From positions 1-21,619 of the forward strand of contig URCP01000046.1 of assembly GCA_900546315.1 (NCBI GenBank): 21,619 nucleotides of DNA, in the 5' to 3' direction. A model generated the notes under the pieces. That model saw only the letters and a program-made list of their open reading frames with translations, made no database searches and was not told where the DNA came from. This DNA comes from an uncultured Eubacteriales bacterium. GTDB taxonomy: Bacteria > Bacillota > Clostridia > Oscillospirales > CAG-272. A program made the translations under genes and the position numbers. Positions 1-8,492 of this stretch are shown piece by piece. Within the stretch, counting starts at the first letter, position 1. Every line of letters starts with the position of its first letter.

Positions 1-495
1 TATCGCCTCGATCAGCGTCTCGCGGTCAAATCCGAGAGCGTGTGCCATGAGTCCGATCAGCGCGACGTTGACCGCCTTCTCGCTTCCGGCTTCTCTCGCT
101 ATCGCGAGGGCGTCCGCGGCGATCACCTTCGCGCCTGCCGCTTTCATCTTATCCACGAGATCCTCGGGGTATTCAGCCGCTCCGGTGATTACCGGCATCG
201 GGTTTATCTGCTGGGTGTTCGTGATGACGACTCCGCCCTTTTTCAGGTATGGCAGCCACCTTGCCGCCTCGAGCAGCTCGAAGGACATTATTATGTCAGC
301 CTCACCGCGGCAGATCACCGGGGACGCGACCTTGTCGCCGTACTTCACGTATGTGACGACAGAGCCGCCGCGCTGACTCATTCCGTGCACCTCGGAGACC
401 TTGACGTCGTAGCCTTTAAGGAGCACGGCGTTTCCGAGAATGCGGCTGGCGAGCAGCGAACCCTGTCCGCCGACGCCGACTATCATTATATTCAT
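1..495 (-). CDS. iorB: Indolepyruvate ferredoxin oxidoreductase, beta subunit (3' end cut by window edge)
   Basis: This is the smaller subunit of the cytoplasmic, oxygen-sensitive enzyme that decarboxylates aryl-pyruvates (indolepyruvate, phenylpyruvate) to aryl-acetyl-CoA and passes electrons to ferredoxin. The visible 165 codons form the gamma-type 2-oxoacid oxidoreductase domain. It opens with the glycine-rich GVGGQG motif (residues 7-12), followed by SEVHGMSQRGG (34-44), a hallmark of IorB. IorB proteins are usually a little under 200 residues, so only a short C-terminus should be missing beyond the left edge. The start ATG at 493-495 has an AAGGAAA ribosome site just upstream. It is the last visible gene of the operon paaK-iorA-amidohydrolase-iorB, 34 bases after the amidohydrolase stop. 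IorA, its obligate partner, is one gene further upstream. Assignment is secure from motif plus context. Confidence 0.93.
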   Translation of the reverse strand, partial: MNIMIVGVGGQGSLLASRILGNAVLLKGYDVKVSEVHGMSQRGGSVVTYVKYGDKVASPVICRGEADIIMSFELLEAARWLPYLKKGGVVITNTQQINPMPVITGAAEYPEDLVDKMKAAGAKVIAADALAIAREAGSEKAVNVALIGLMAHALGFDRETLIEAI

Positions 496-529
496 TGTGT
501 TTTTCCTTTCAGAAAATATGTGTGCGGGG

Positions 530-1591
530 TTATCTCCCGGCGAGACGCTTGTCAAGAAATTCGAGCGCTATCGAGTTTTCGGTCTTTCCACCGAGGTTCA
601 GCTCCTCGCCGGGGATGACGATCGGCTCGGTCGGATCAGCCTCGATGCTCTTCTTCATTATCTCGCAGTACTCGTAGAACTTGTTCTCATCGACCTTTTT
701 CTTCTCTCCGTCGTAGTCGAAGAAGTTCCGGTAGCAGATCTTATCGACCGTGTCCTCGTCCAGATAAAGCCCGCGGACGATGAAATCCTTGCCGTAGCAG
801 TGCTGTGAGAAGATCTCACGGCTCTCGCAGAGCTTGCGTCTGACGAGCTCGACCAGCTCGAAGTTATTGCTCTTTACCGTGTTCGAGTCAGTGCCGAAGA
901 GAATCCGGTCGCTGTACTTCGTGAAGAAGTCGTGCCAGACGTCGATATTGCAGTCGAAATTATAGTACATCTCAACGCCGGGCGTCAGGTCGAAACGGAC
1001 ATTTGGGTAGGTTTCCATGACCCTCTCTGCCTCGTCCGGGAAGTTCGAGAGGAAGAAGAAGTGCGGGAAAGAGACACGGAGACGCGGGTGAGCGTCAAGC
1101 ACCCGGAATATCTCGTCATAGAGCTGTTTTTTAGTCGGGAAGCTCTTATCGCCGTACTGACGTCCCTCGTCCCAGAAGTCCTCAGGGTCGGCGACGTGTA
1201 TTGTCGTCGGAATCCCGCGCTCCTCAAGCAGGCTGAACATCTTCGAGTACTTCGGCGAGTCAAGCCCCTCGGGCATGAAGCGTCTGAGCGCCGGGGCGTA
1301 CATCATCTTGAAGCCGTCGCAGCCGAGGTCTGACAGCTTTTCGACCTGAACCTCGGGCGGGACGTTCATGTAGCGGTCGTTTATGTGCAGACCGCCGAAC
1401 GCGCGGATATCGAGATCTTTACGGGTCATCTTCTGCCAGAGCGCCGCCAGATCCTCAGCGACTCCGCGGTATGACAGCGAGAGAATATTCACCGCCGTGA
1501 CGCCGACCGACGCGATATCGTCGAGCATCCGCGCGATATCCTCATCGCGGGTGAATCTTATGTGAACATGGGAATCGGCTATCTTTCTCAT
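530..1591 (-). CDS. Amidohydrolase family 2 metal-dependent hydrolase/decarboxylase
   Basis: This is a 353-residue TIM-barrel metalloenzyme of the amidohydrolase-2 type, the group that includes aryl-acid decarboxylases and lactonases. The metal-ligand pattern is visible: HVH at residues 8-10 near the N-terminus (DSHVHI), H132 (TIHVADP), H177 (SFPHFFF) and D235 in FGTDS. No signal peptide is present, so it should be cytoplasmic. A C-terminal extension of about 60 residues follows the barrel. The gene lies between iorA (46 bases upstream) and iorB (34 bases downstream) in one operon, although the two IOR subunits are usually encoded side by side. The context suggests a substrate related to aryl-pyruvates or aryl-acetates, or a side product of their metabolism, but the sequence does not reveal the reaction. 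Family call is confident; function is unknown. Confidence 0.8.
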   Translation of the reverse strand: MRKIADSHVHIRFTRDEDIARMLDDIASVGVTAVNILSLSYRGVAEDLAALWQKMTRKDLDIRAFGGLHINDRYMNVPPEVQVEKLSDLGCDGFKMMYAPALRRFMPEGLDSPKYSKMFSLLEERGIPTTIHVADPEDFWDEGRQYGDKSFPTKKQLYDEIFRVLDAHPRLRVSFPHFFFLSNFPDEAERVMETYPNVRFDLTPGVEMYYNFDCNIDVWHDFFTKYSDRILFGTDSNTVKSNNFELVELVRRKLCESREIFSQHCYGKDFIVRGLYLDEDTVDKICYRNFFDYDGEKKKVDENKFYEYCEIMKKSIEADPTEPIVIPGEELNLGGKTENSIALEFLDKRLAGR

Positions 1592-1637
1592 AACTGAACT
1601 CCTTTTTCGGGAATAAGTTTGTCTTTAAAAGCGTGAC

Positions 1638-3371
1638 TTATCTGTTGCCTATGGCGCCGAGCCTGCACATCTGCGTGCAAAGACCGCAGCCGTTGCAGAG
1701 CGTCTGGTCGATAGACGCCTTTCCGTCCTTGACCGAGATGCAGGGGCAGCCGATCTTCATGCAGGCTTTGCAGCCGACACACTTGTCGTGGTCGATGACG
1801 AGCGGCGGATTGTGCTTGACATACTTGAGCATCGCGCAGGGACGGCGGCAGATGACGACCGACGGTGTATCCGACGCGAGCTCCTCTTTGAGCACCCTCT
1901 CGGTCTCGGCGAGATCGTTCGGGTCGACGATGCGGATGTGCTCTTCAGGCACTCCGACCGCCTTCGCGATGTTCTCGATGAGGATTCCGTAGACCTTCTC
2001 GCCCTTAAGCGTGAATCCCGTACAGGGGTTCTGCTGGTGTCCGGTCATGCCGGTGATGCTGTTGTCGACGACGACAACTGTCGAGAAGCCCTTGTTGTAG
2101 ACGATGTCGACAAGTCCGGTGATTCCAGAGTGCATGAAGGTCGAGTCTCCGATGACCGCGACAGATTTGTGTTCCTCGTGGCGTATCTTGTTGAAGCCGT
2201 GGAGAGCCGAGACCGACGCGCCCATGCAGAGCGTGGTGTCCATTCCGCCGAGCGGTTTCGCCGCGCCGAGCGTATAGCAGCCGATGTCGCCGCTGACGTA
2301 GAGTTTGAGCTTATTGAAGAGGTAGAAGACGCCTCTGTGCGGGCATCCTGGGCAGAGCACGGGCGGGCGCACCGGGATATTCTCGTCGAGCGTGTAGCAT
2401 TCCGGTTCTTTTCCGAGAAGAAGCTTTGAAAGAAGCTCCTGAGAGAACTCGCCGCAGAGCGGGAGGACGTCCTTGCCGTGAACATTCAGTCCGAGCGCCT
2501 TGCAGTGGCTCTCGATGACCGGGTCGAGCTCTTCGATGACATAGACCGTCTCATATTTCTCCGTGAAGTCCTTCAGGAGCTTTTCGGGAAGCGGATTGAC
2601 GAGTCCGAGCTTAAGATACGACGCGGTGTCACCGAAAGCCTCGAGCGCGTAATTGAACGACGGTCCGGAGGTGATGATGCCGACCTTCGCGCCGGGATTC
2701 CCGATGACCTTGTTGAAAGGACAGTTCTCGGCGAACTCGCGGAGCGTATTCAGACGCTTTTCGACCTCTATGTGGCGCGGACGGGCGTTGCCGGGCATCA
2801 TGACGTGCTTCGCGGCGTCCTTTTCATAGGGCTTCACCTCAACCTCGACGCGGTCGGAGGTCTCAACTATCGACTGCGAGTGAGAGACGCGGGTGTTGAG
2901 CCTTAAGATGAACGGAGTGTCGAACTTCTCAGAGAACTCATACGCCAGCTTCGTGAACTCAAGACATTCGCCGGAATCCGACGGCTCGACCATCGGGAGC
3001 TTAGCCGCGATCGCGTAGTGGCGCGAATCCTGCTCGTTCTGCGACGAGTGCATTCCGGGGTCGTCCGCGACGCCGATGACCATTCCGCCGTTCACTCCGG
3101 TGTAGGAGGTGATGAAGAGCGGGTCAGCCGCGACGTTGAGTCCGACGTGCTTCATTCCGACAAATGAGCGTCCGCCGCCGATAGCCGCGCCGAGCGCGAC
3201 CTCGAGCGCGACCTTTTCGTTGGGCGCCCACTCGGCGTAGATCTCGTCGTACTTTGCCGCCGCCTCGGTGACCTCGGTGCTCGGGGTTCCGGGGTAACTC
3301 GAAACGAGACGCACACCGGCTTCATAGAGTCCGCGCGCGACCGCTTCGTTTCCTAACATTATCTTTTTCAT
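1638..3371 (-). CDS. iorA: Indolepyruvate ferredoxin oxidoreductase, alpha subunit
   Basis: This is the large catalytic subunit of the aryl-pyruvate:ferredoxin oxidoreductase, 577 residues, within the normal size for the family. It starts with the pyrimidine-binding domain typical of IorA (MLGNEAVARG, SSYPGTPSTEV). It contains CPGCPHRG at 340-347 and the thiamine diphosphate region GDIGCYTLG (361-369), GDSTFMHSG (408-416) and DNSITG (436-441). It ends with a two-cluster ferredoxin domain: C531, C534, C537, C542 and C559, C562, C565, C569. The first cluster has four residues between its third and fourth cysteine, where the plain ferredoxin motif has three. The ATG at 3369-3371 has GGAGAG seven bases upstream. 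It sits 19 bases after paaK in the same operon. The role is fermentation of aromatic amino acids after transamination, giving reduced ferredoxin and aryl-acetyl-CoA. Confidence 0.95.
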   Translation of the reverse strand: MKKIMLGNEAVARGLYEAGVRLVSSYPGTPSTEVTEAAAKYDEIYAEWAPNEKVALEVALGAAIGGGRSFVGMKHVGLNVAADPLFITSYTGVNGGMVIGVADDPGMHSSQNEQDSRHYAIAAKLPMVEPSDSGECLEFTKLAYEFSEKFDTPFILRLNTRVSHSQSIVETSDRVEVEVKPYEKDAAKHVMMPGNARPRHIEVEKRLNTLREFAENCPFNKVIGNPGAKVGIITSGPSFNYALEAFGDTASYLKLGLVNPLPEKLLKDFTEKYETVYVIEELDPVIESHCKALGLNVHGKDVLPLCGEFSQELLSKLLLGKEPECYTLDENIPVRPPVLCPGCPHRGVFYLFNKLKLYVSGDIGCYTLGAAKPLGGMDTTLCMGASVSALHGFNKIRHEEHKSVAVIGDSTFMHSGITGLVDIVYNKGFSTVVVVDNSITGMTGHQQNPCTGFTLKGEKVYGILIENIAKAVGVPEEHIRIVDPNDLAETERVLKEELASDTPSVVICRRPCAMLKYVKHNPPLVIDHDKCVGCKACMKIGCPCISVKDGKASIDQTLCNGCGLCTQMCRLGAIGNR

Positions 3372-3390
3372 ATGTAAACTCTCCGTGATA

Positions 3391-4689
3391 TTATTTATGC
3401 CGGTTATCTATGACGCGCTTTGCCTTGCCGACGAACCTTTCGAGAGAGCGCGGTTCTACAAGGTTTATCTTGGCGTCGAGACCGAGAACGGTCTGGAGCT
3501 TGTGTCTGACCTTCTGCTGGAGGTTCTCAAGGTCGGAGAAGCTCTCGAGCAGCTTTCCGTCGGAGACCTCGATGTTTATCTCGAAGGTATCCATGTAGTT
3601 CTTCTGTCCGAGGACAATCTGATACTGCGGTCCGACCTCGGGGATGCTGACGAGAACCGACTCAATCTGCGTCGGGAAGACGTTGACACCCTTGATCTTG
3701 AGCATATCGTCGCTTCTGCCGAGCGGTTTGTCCATTCTCGCGTGTGTGCGTCCGCATTCGCACTGCTCATAGTGAATCCGGGTGATGTCCTTCGTGCGGT
3801 ATCTGAGAAGCGGTATGCCCTCCTTCGTGAGTGTCGTGACGACAAGCTCGCCCTCCTCGCCGCGCGGCTTCACCTCGCCGGTCTGCGGGTCGATTATCTC
3901 GGGCAGGAAATGATCCTCGGCAAAGTGCATACCACATCTGTAACGGCACTCTCCGGAGACGCCCGGACCCATAAGCTCGCTCATGCCGTAGTTATCGGTC
4001 GCGAACAGATTCCAAGCCTCCTCGACCTTGGAGCGCATCTCGATCGAGCAGCCCTCCGAGCCGAAGAGACCGAGCCTGACCTTAAGGTCGCGGCAGTCGA
4101 TTCCGAGATCCCTCGCAGTCTCCGCGATATAGAGCGCGTAGGACGGCGTCGCGACGAGCGCGCTTGTACCGAAGTCACGCATGAGCTTCAGCTGCTTCTC
4201 GGTATTTCCGGTCGAGGTCGGGACGACGGTCGCGCCGATCTTCTCGAGTCCGTAATGAAGCCCGAGAGCGCCGGTGAACAAGCCGTAACCGAACGCTATC
4301 TGCACGATATCGTCGCTGGTGGCTCCCGCCGCGGTGACAAGTCTCGCGACGCACTCGCTCCAGTTCTCGAGGTCGTTCTTCGTGTATCCGACGACGGTCG
4401 GGTTTCCGGTCGTGCCGGAGGACGCGTGAATGCGCACAATCTCCTTCTGCGGCACGGCGAAAAGTCCGAAGGGATAGGTATCGCGTATATCCGCCTTTGT
4501 CGTGTAAGGTATGTACTGTATATCGCTGAGAGCCTTTATCTTATCCGGATTAACCCCGGCGTCGTCGAGCCTCTTCCTGTAAAACGGAACCCTCTCGTAA
4601 ACATAGCGGACAATCCTCTTCAGTCTCTCGAGCTGAAGCGCCTCGAGGTCCGCGAGCGGCATGGTTTCTATATCTTTCTGCCAGAACAT
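3391..4689 (-). CDS. paaK: Phenylacetate-CoA ligase
   Basis: This is an adenylate-forming enzyme of 432 residues that interconverts phenylacetate or other aryl-acetates and their CoA thioesters. Visible motifs: the nucleotide-binding loop SSGTTGNPT (90-98), NYGMSE (233-238), YRTKD (297-301) and KIKGVNVFP (331-339). The start was set at the ATG 4687-4689, giving the family-typical beginning MFWQKDIETM. It has AGGAAAGG about eight bases upstream; a longer reading from 4728 would add 13 residues absent from the family and bury that ribosome site. It is the first gene after a consensus promoter and is followed 19 bases later by iorA. With IorAB the likely direction is aryl-acetyl-CoA to aryl-acid plus ATP, the energy-conserving route known from anaerobes. 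The direction is inferred. Confidence 0.93.
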   Translation of the reverse strand: MFWQKDIETMPLADLEALQLERLKRIVRYVYERVPFYRKRLDDAGVNPDKIKALSDIQYIPYTTKADIRDTYPFGLFAVPQKEIVRIHASSGTTGNPTVVGYTKNDLENWSECVARLVTAAGATSDDIVQIAFGYGLFTGALGLHYGLEKIGATVVPTSTGNTEKQLKLMRDFGTSALVATPSYALYIAETARDLGIDCRDLKVRLGLFGSEGCSIEMRSKVEEAWNLFATDNYGMSELMGPGVSGECRYRCGMHFAEDHFLPEIIDPQTGEVKPRGEEGELVVTTLTKEGIPLLRYRTKDITRIHYEQCECGRTHARMDKPLGRSDDMLKIKGVNVFPTQIESVLVSIPEVGPQYQIVLGQKNYMDTFEINIEVSDGKLLESFSDLENLQQKVRHKLQTVLGLDAKINLVEPRSLERFVGKAKRVIDNRHK

Positions 4690-4753
4690 CAAAAAAACCT
4701 TTCCTGGTGAAGCACAGCGCTTCATCATATTATCTCATTATATTATACTATCC

Positions 4754-4782
4754 ATTATAATACAAATCCGGAAGGTTGTCAA
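4754..4782 (-). promoter_or_regulatory. Consensus sigma-A promoter of the paaK-ior operon
   Basis: On the minus strand a perfect -35 TTGACA (4777-4782) and a perfect -10 TATAAT (4754-4759) are separated by exactly 17 bases. The paaK start lies about 65 bases downstream of the -10. The -35 box sits inside the 11-base palindrome GGTTGTCAACC (4774-4784), which could be an operator, though a palindrome of this size can also be chance. A second TATAAT-like match lies slightly nearer the gene but has no good -35. Confidence 0.85.
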
Positions 4783-4801
4783 CCGCTTTCACCGATTTTT
4801 C

Positions 4802-4821
4802 CGAGAAATCTTGATTTTTCG
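4802..4821 (-). terminator. Possible weak terminator after obgE
   Basis: Nine-base arms 4802-4810 and 4813-4821 form an AT-rich hairpin with one mismatch and a two-base loop, about 40 bases after the obgE stop and before the paaK promoter. It lies in the right place to separate obgE from the paaK operon. The stem is weak and no clean U-tract follows, so this is tentative. Confidence 0.3.
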
Positions 4822-4857
4822 TCATATTTTCGGTATCCGGCGGTCAACACGCAAAAA

Positions 4858-6243
4858 TCATCTTATGAAATCAAACTCGACGTCATAGATATGAACGGTA
4901 TCGCCGTCCTCGCACCCCTTCTCGGTGAGCGCGTCGATGACGCCGTACTGCCTGAGCATTCTCTGGAAATAGCTCGTCGACTCGTAATCCGAGAAATTGA
5001 TCGACTCGATCAGCTCCTCGAGCCACTCGCCCTCGACCACATACTCACCGTTCACGTTCTTCACCGTGAAATCGCGGCTCTTCGTCCTTATCTCCGGCTC
5101 CGGCGCTTCCTCGGTCTCGTAGATTTTCATCGGAGGCAGCTCCTCAAGCCTCTCGGCGACGCGGTGAATCAACTCATCGACGCCCTTTCTCGTCGCCGCG
5201 GAGATATAGAACAGCTCGCACCCGAGCTCGTCCTTCACAAAGCTCTCAAACACCGAAAGATCAGCGTCGTCCGGCAGTATATCGACCTTATTCGCCGCGA
5301 CAATCTGCGGACGCGAGGCAAGCTCCGGGCTGTACCTCTCAAGCTCCGAATTTATCTTCTTTATATCGTCAATCGGGTCGCGCCCCTCAGAGCCCGACAC
5401 ATCGACCACATGAATGAGCAGCCTGCACCTGTCGACATGTCTCAGGAAATCATGCCCGAGCCCCGCGCCCTCAGCCGCGCCCTCAATAAGCCCCGGGATA
5501 TCCGCGCAGGTAAACCCGCGCCCCTCGCCGGTTGACACAACGCCGAGCTGCGGCTCAAGAGTCGTGAAGTGATAATTAGCGATACGCGGTCTCGCCGAGG
5601 AAATCACCGACAAAAGCGACGACTTACCGACATTCGGGAATCCGATCAGCCCGACGTCCGCCAGCATCTTAAGCTCCAGCACAACGTCCATCTCCTCGCC
5701 CTTCTGACCGGGCTTCGCGAACCGCGGAATCTGTCTCGTCGGAGTCGCGAAATGCTGATTTCCCCAGCCCCCGCGCCCGCCCTTCAAGCAGACATAAGGC
5801 TCATAAGTCACCCGGGTCCTGCTCTCAGGCTTCTCACGGACAAGCAGCTCATCGTCAGACCCCGCGTGTATCTCCGCGACCTCCTCCTCGCTCATCCCCG
5901 GCTCAGTATGAACGGTAGCCGACATATCCTTAAGCACCCGCCCGGTAGCCGCGTCCTTTATTATAGTTCCGGGCGGCACCATAATGACCAGATCCTCCGC
6001 GTTCTTCCCGTGGAACTTCTCAGTCATCCCGTCCCCGCCGTTCGCCGCCACGAACTTCCGCCTGTACCTGAACGCCAGCAGCGTATTAGTCCCCTCGTCA
6101 ACCTTAAAAACAATATCTCCGCCGCGCCCGCCATCGCCGCCGGACGGTCCGCCCTCCGCGACATACTTCTCACGATGGAACGCAACACAGCCATTGCCGC
6201 CGTTGCCGGCTTTAATGTGGATCTCTACTTTATCTATAAACAT
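4858..6243 (-). CDS. obgE: Obg/CgtA ribosome-associated GTPase
   Basis: This is an essential P-loop GTPase acting in late assembly of the 50S ribosomal subunit and in stress signalling, 461 residues. Domain order: glycine-rich Obg fold (about 1-190, GNGGNG near the start, GGDGGRGGD 35-43), G domain with GFPNVGKSS (201-209), DIPG (248-251), NKVD (318-321) and SAA (348-350), then a C-terminal OCT domain (about 385-461), the low-GC Gram-positive layout. The start at 6241-6243 (MFIDKVEIHI) has AAGGAG six bases upstream. An upstream extension from 6312 would run through the hairpin and is rejected. Between the end of the first Obg repeat and KGGRGG (154-159), roughly residues 108-150, there is about 30 residues more acidic, charged sequence than the short linker I remember from B. 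subtilis and E. coli Obg. It follows ligA on the same strand. Confidence 0.95.
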   Translation of the reverse strand: MFIDKVEIHIKAGNGGNGCVAFHREKYVAEGGPSGGDGGRGGDIVFKVDEGTNTLLAFRYRRKFVAANGGDGMTEKFHGKNAEDLVIMVPPGTIIKDAATGRVLKDMSATVHTEPGMSEEEVAEIHAGSDDELLVREKPESRTRVTYEPYVCLKGGRGGWGNQHFATPTRQIPRFAKPGQKGEEMDVVLELKMLADVGLIGFPNVGKSSLLSVISSARPRIANYHFTTLEPQLGVVSTGEGRGFTCADIPGLIEGAAEGAGLGHDFLRHVDRCRLLIHVVDVSGSEGRDPIDDIKKINSELERYSPELASRPQIVAANKVDILPDDADLSVFESFVKDELGCELFYISAATRKGVDELIHRVAERLEELPPMKIYETEEAPEPEIRTKSRDFTVKNVNGEYVVEGEWLEELIESINFSDYESTSYFQRMLRQYGVIDALTEKGCEDGDTVHIYDVEFDFIR

Positions 6244-6268
6244 GAAATTCTCCTTAACTGTTAGTTTC

Positions 6269-6312
6269 GTGGGGAAGAGAAAACCTTTCGAGAAAGGTTT
6301 TCCCTTCCCCAC
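6269..6312 (-). repeat. Long hairpin between ligA and obgE, possible dispersed repeat
   Basis: Two 20-base arms, 6269-6288 and 6293-6312, are inverted copies with one mismatch and flank a four-base loop CGAG. The stem has a purine-rich GGGGAAG...AAAACC character. It lies in the 90-base gap between the ligA stop and the obgE start. No U-tract follows on either strand, so it is not a classic intrinsic terminator. It could be an mRNA-stabilising or attenuating element, or one copy of a genome-wide REP-like family. Confidence 0.7.
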
Positions 6313-6333
6313 ACCCCATTCTTTTCTAAAGCT

Positions 6334-8346
6334 TTATACACTGGTCATACGCAGAAGCTCAGCTTCATCTATAACCGGAACGCCGAGAGACTCCGCCTTC
6401 GCGAGCTTAGAGCCAGCTTCAGCGCCAGCGACCACATAGCTCGTCTTCTTTGAGACCGAACCGGAAACCTTGCCGCCGTGCGACGTTATAAGCGCCGACG
6501 CCTGTTCCCTCGTCATATCCGGCAAAGTACCGGTAAGAACGAACGTCATCCCGGCAAACCTGTCGTCCCCGGCAGCCGCCTTCTCCGCCGTCATCACAAC
6601 CCCGACGTCCTTCAGCCGGTCAATCATCCGCCGCGTCTGCGGGTGCGAAAAGAAACTGACAATATTCTCCGCCGTAATCTCCCCGACGTCATCTATCTCA
6701 CAAAGCGTCTCCGGCGTCGCCTTAAACAGCTCCTCGATATCCCCGAACCGCGCCGCGATAACAGCCGCCGCCTTATCGCCGACCTGACGTATCCCGAGCG
6801 CCGACAAAAATCTCGCGAGCCCCGCCGACTTCGACTTCTCAATCGACGAAATCAGCTTCGCCGCGCTCTTCTCGCCCATCCGCTCAAGCCCGGCAAGCTG
6901 TTCCGCCGTCAGACTGTAAATGTCCGCGATGCTCTTCACAAGCCCCGTATCGTGCAGCTTCTCGAGCAGAGCCGGACCAAGCCCGTCGATATCCATCGCG
7001 CCCTTCGACGCGAAATGTATCAGATTCCGCATTATCTGCGCCGGGCAGTCAGAATTCGTGCAGTAATAAGCGCTCCCCTCGCTCTCCTCGTCAAGCTCGA
7101 CCGGCTCGCCGCAGGAAGGGCACCTCTCCGGCATCTCAAACGGCACCTGTGTACCGTCGCGCTTCTCCGGAACCGCCCTCACGACCTCCGGGATTATATC
7201 CCCGGCTTTTCTGAGAACGACCGTATCGCCGATCATTATATCCCGCTCGCGGATGAAATCAAGATTATGGAGCGTTGCCCTCGAGACTGTCGTTCCGGCG
7301 AGCTTCACCGGCTCAAGCACAGCGTTCGGCGTCAGGATTCCCGTCCGTCCCACCTGTATGACGATATCTGTGAGCTTCGTCTCCTTCTCCTCCGGCGGAA
7401 ACTTATAGGCGACCGCCCACTTCGGCGTCGCGGAATTCTCACCGATAGTCCGGCGCAGCGCGAGGTCGTTCACCTTTATGACCACCCCGTCGATATCGAA
7501 CGGAAGCGTCCCTCGCATCTTCCCGATCTCCTCGATCTGAGAGATGACCTCGTCCGCCGTCTTCACGACCTTGAGATAAGGAATTATCCTGAACCCGAGC
7601 TTTTCAAGCGCCAGCAGGCTCTCGTCGTGTTCCTTGAAATCAAGCGTTCCGGTCTGGTAATTGAAGACGAATATATCAAGCCCCCTCGACGCGCAGACCT
7701 TCGGGTCGAGCTGTCTCAGCGTCCCGGCGGCGGCGTTTCTCGGGTTCGCGAAAAGAGCCTCGCCGCGCTTTTCCCGCTCCGCGTTCAGTCTCTCAAACGA
7801 ACTGTGTGGCATATAGACCTCTCCGCGCACCTCGACGACGGAAGTGTCCATTCCGGCGAGCTTTTCCGTATTGAGCGTCAGTGGAATCGAGCGGACAGTC
7901 CGGAGATTTCCGGTGACATTCTCGCCGACCCGTCCGTCGCCGCGCGTCGCTCCGCGCACGAGCACGCCGTTCTCATATCTCAGCGCGACCGACAATCCGT
8001 CGATCTTGCACTCAACAGAGTATCCGCACTCCGCGTCGAACGCCTTGGTGCGCTCGACGAACGCCCTGACCTCATCGAAATCGAACACATCTGAGAGACT
8101 TCCGAGCGGCACCGTGTGCGTGACCGGCTCAAATCCGGTCGCCGCCTCTCCTCCGACGCGCTTTGTGGGCGAATTCGGGTCGGCGAGCGACGGGTATTTT
8201 TCCTCGAGCTCTTTCAGTTCCTTGAACATCATATCATAGTCGTAGTCGGAGATCACCGGCGCGTCGAGGTCATAGTAGAGTCTCGAGTTCTTCGTGATCT
8301 CCGCCGCGAGGTGTTTCATCCGCGCTGCGGCTTCCTTTTCGGTCAT
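6334..8346 (-). CDS. ligA: NAD-dependent DNA ligase
   Basis: This is the essential ligase that joins nicked DNA in replication and repair using NAD, 670 residues, full family length. Domain order: N-terminal Ia domain with the NMN-binding YYDLDAP region (about 24-30), the adenylation domain with active-site K114 in CKIDG (113-117), an OB fold (about 320-400), a four-cysteine zinc finger (C409, C412, C429, C434), helix-hairpin-helix repeats (about 450-590) and a BRCT domain (about 597-670, FVLTGTLPDMTREQA). The ATG at 8344-8346 is preceded by AAAGGAAG. It is the first gene of a ligA-obgE unit. Nothing is missing or unusual. Confidence 0.97.
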   Translation of the reverse strand: MTEKEAAARMKHLAAEITKNSRLYYDLDAPVISDYDYDMMFKELKELEEKYPSLADPNSPTKRVGGEAATGFEPVTHTVPLGSLSDVFDFDEVRAFVERTKAFDAECGYSVECKIDGLSVALRYENGVLVRGATRGDGRVGENVTGNLRTVRSIPLTLNTEKLAGMDTSVVEVRGEVYMPHSSFERLNAEREKRGEALFANPRNAAAGTLRQLDPKVCASRGLDIFVFNYQTGTLDFKEHDESLLALEKLGFRIIPYLKVVKTADEVISQIEEIGKMRGTLPFDIDGVVIKVNDLALRRTIGENSATPKWAVAYKFPPEEKETKLTDIVIQVGRTGILTPNAVLEPVKLAGTTVSRATLHNLDFIRERDIMIGDTVVLRKAGDIIPEVVRAVPEKRDGTQVPFEMPERCPSCGEPVELDEESEGSAYYCTNSDCPAQIMRNLIHFASKGAMDIDGLGPALLEKLHDTGLVKSIADIYSLTAEQLAGLERMGEKSAAKLISSIEKSKSAGLARFLSALGIRQVGDKAAAVIAARFGDIEELFKATPETLCEIDDVGEITAENIVSFFSHPQTRRMIDRLKDVGVVMTAEKAAAGDDRFAGMTFVLTGTLPDMTREQASALITSHGGKVSGSVSKKTSYVVAGAEAGSKLAKAESLGVPVIDEAELLRMTSV

Positions 8347-8387
8347 TTCAGGTCTTCCTTTCTTCCGTCCATACTTTTCTGTACTAT

Positions 8388-8416
8388 ATTATACCATACT
8401 TTCGCGACAAATAAAA
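8388..8416 (-). promoter_or_regulatory. Likely promoter of ligA
   Basis: A perfect minus-strand TATAAT (8388-8393) lies about 40 bases upstream of the ligA start. At 17-base spacing the -35 position reads TTTTAT (8411-8416), a weak match. The same TTTTAT-N17-TATAAT arrangement, with ATGG just before the -10, occurs at the SDR promoter at 20445-20473. Confidence 0.6.
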
Positions 8417-8492
8417 GGGGTTTTCGCAAATTTTCCGTTTCGGGATAAATGTTATTTTCTTGTCAGAAATGTGCTTAATTAACAATCATGAT

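Noticed and set aside
6244..6312. N-terminal extension of ObgE starting at 6312
   Set aside because: It would translate the hairpin into residues absent from the family; the ATG at 6243 has a strong AAGGAG site and the conserved MFIDKVEIHI start.
6478..8094. Open frame of 538 codons on the plus strand, antisense to ligA
   Set aside because: It lies wholly inside ligA, its protein is arginine-rich and matches no family, and long antisense frames are expected from the GC-biased codon use here.
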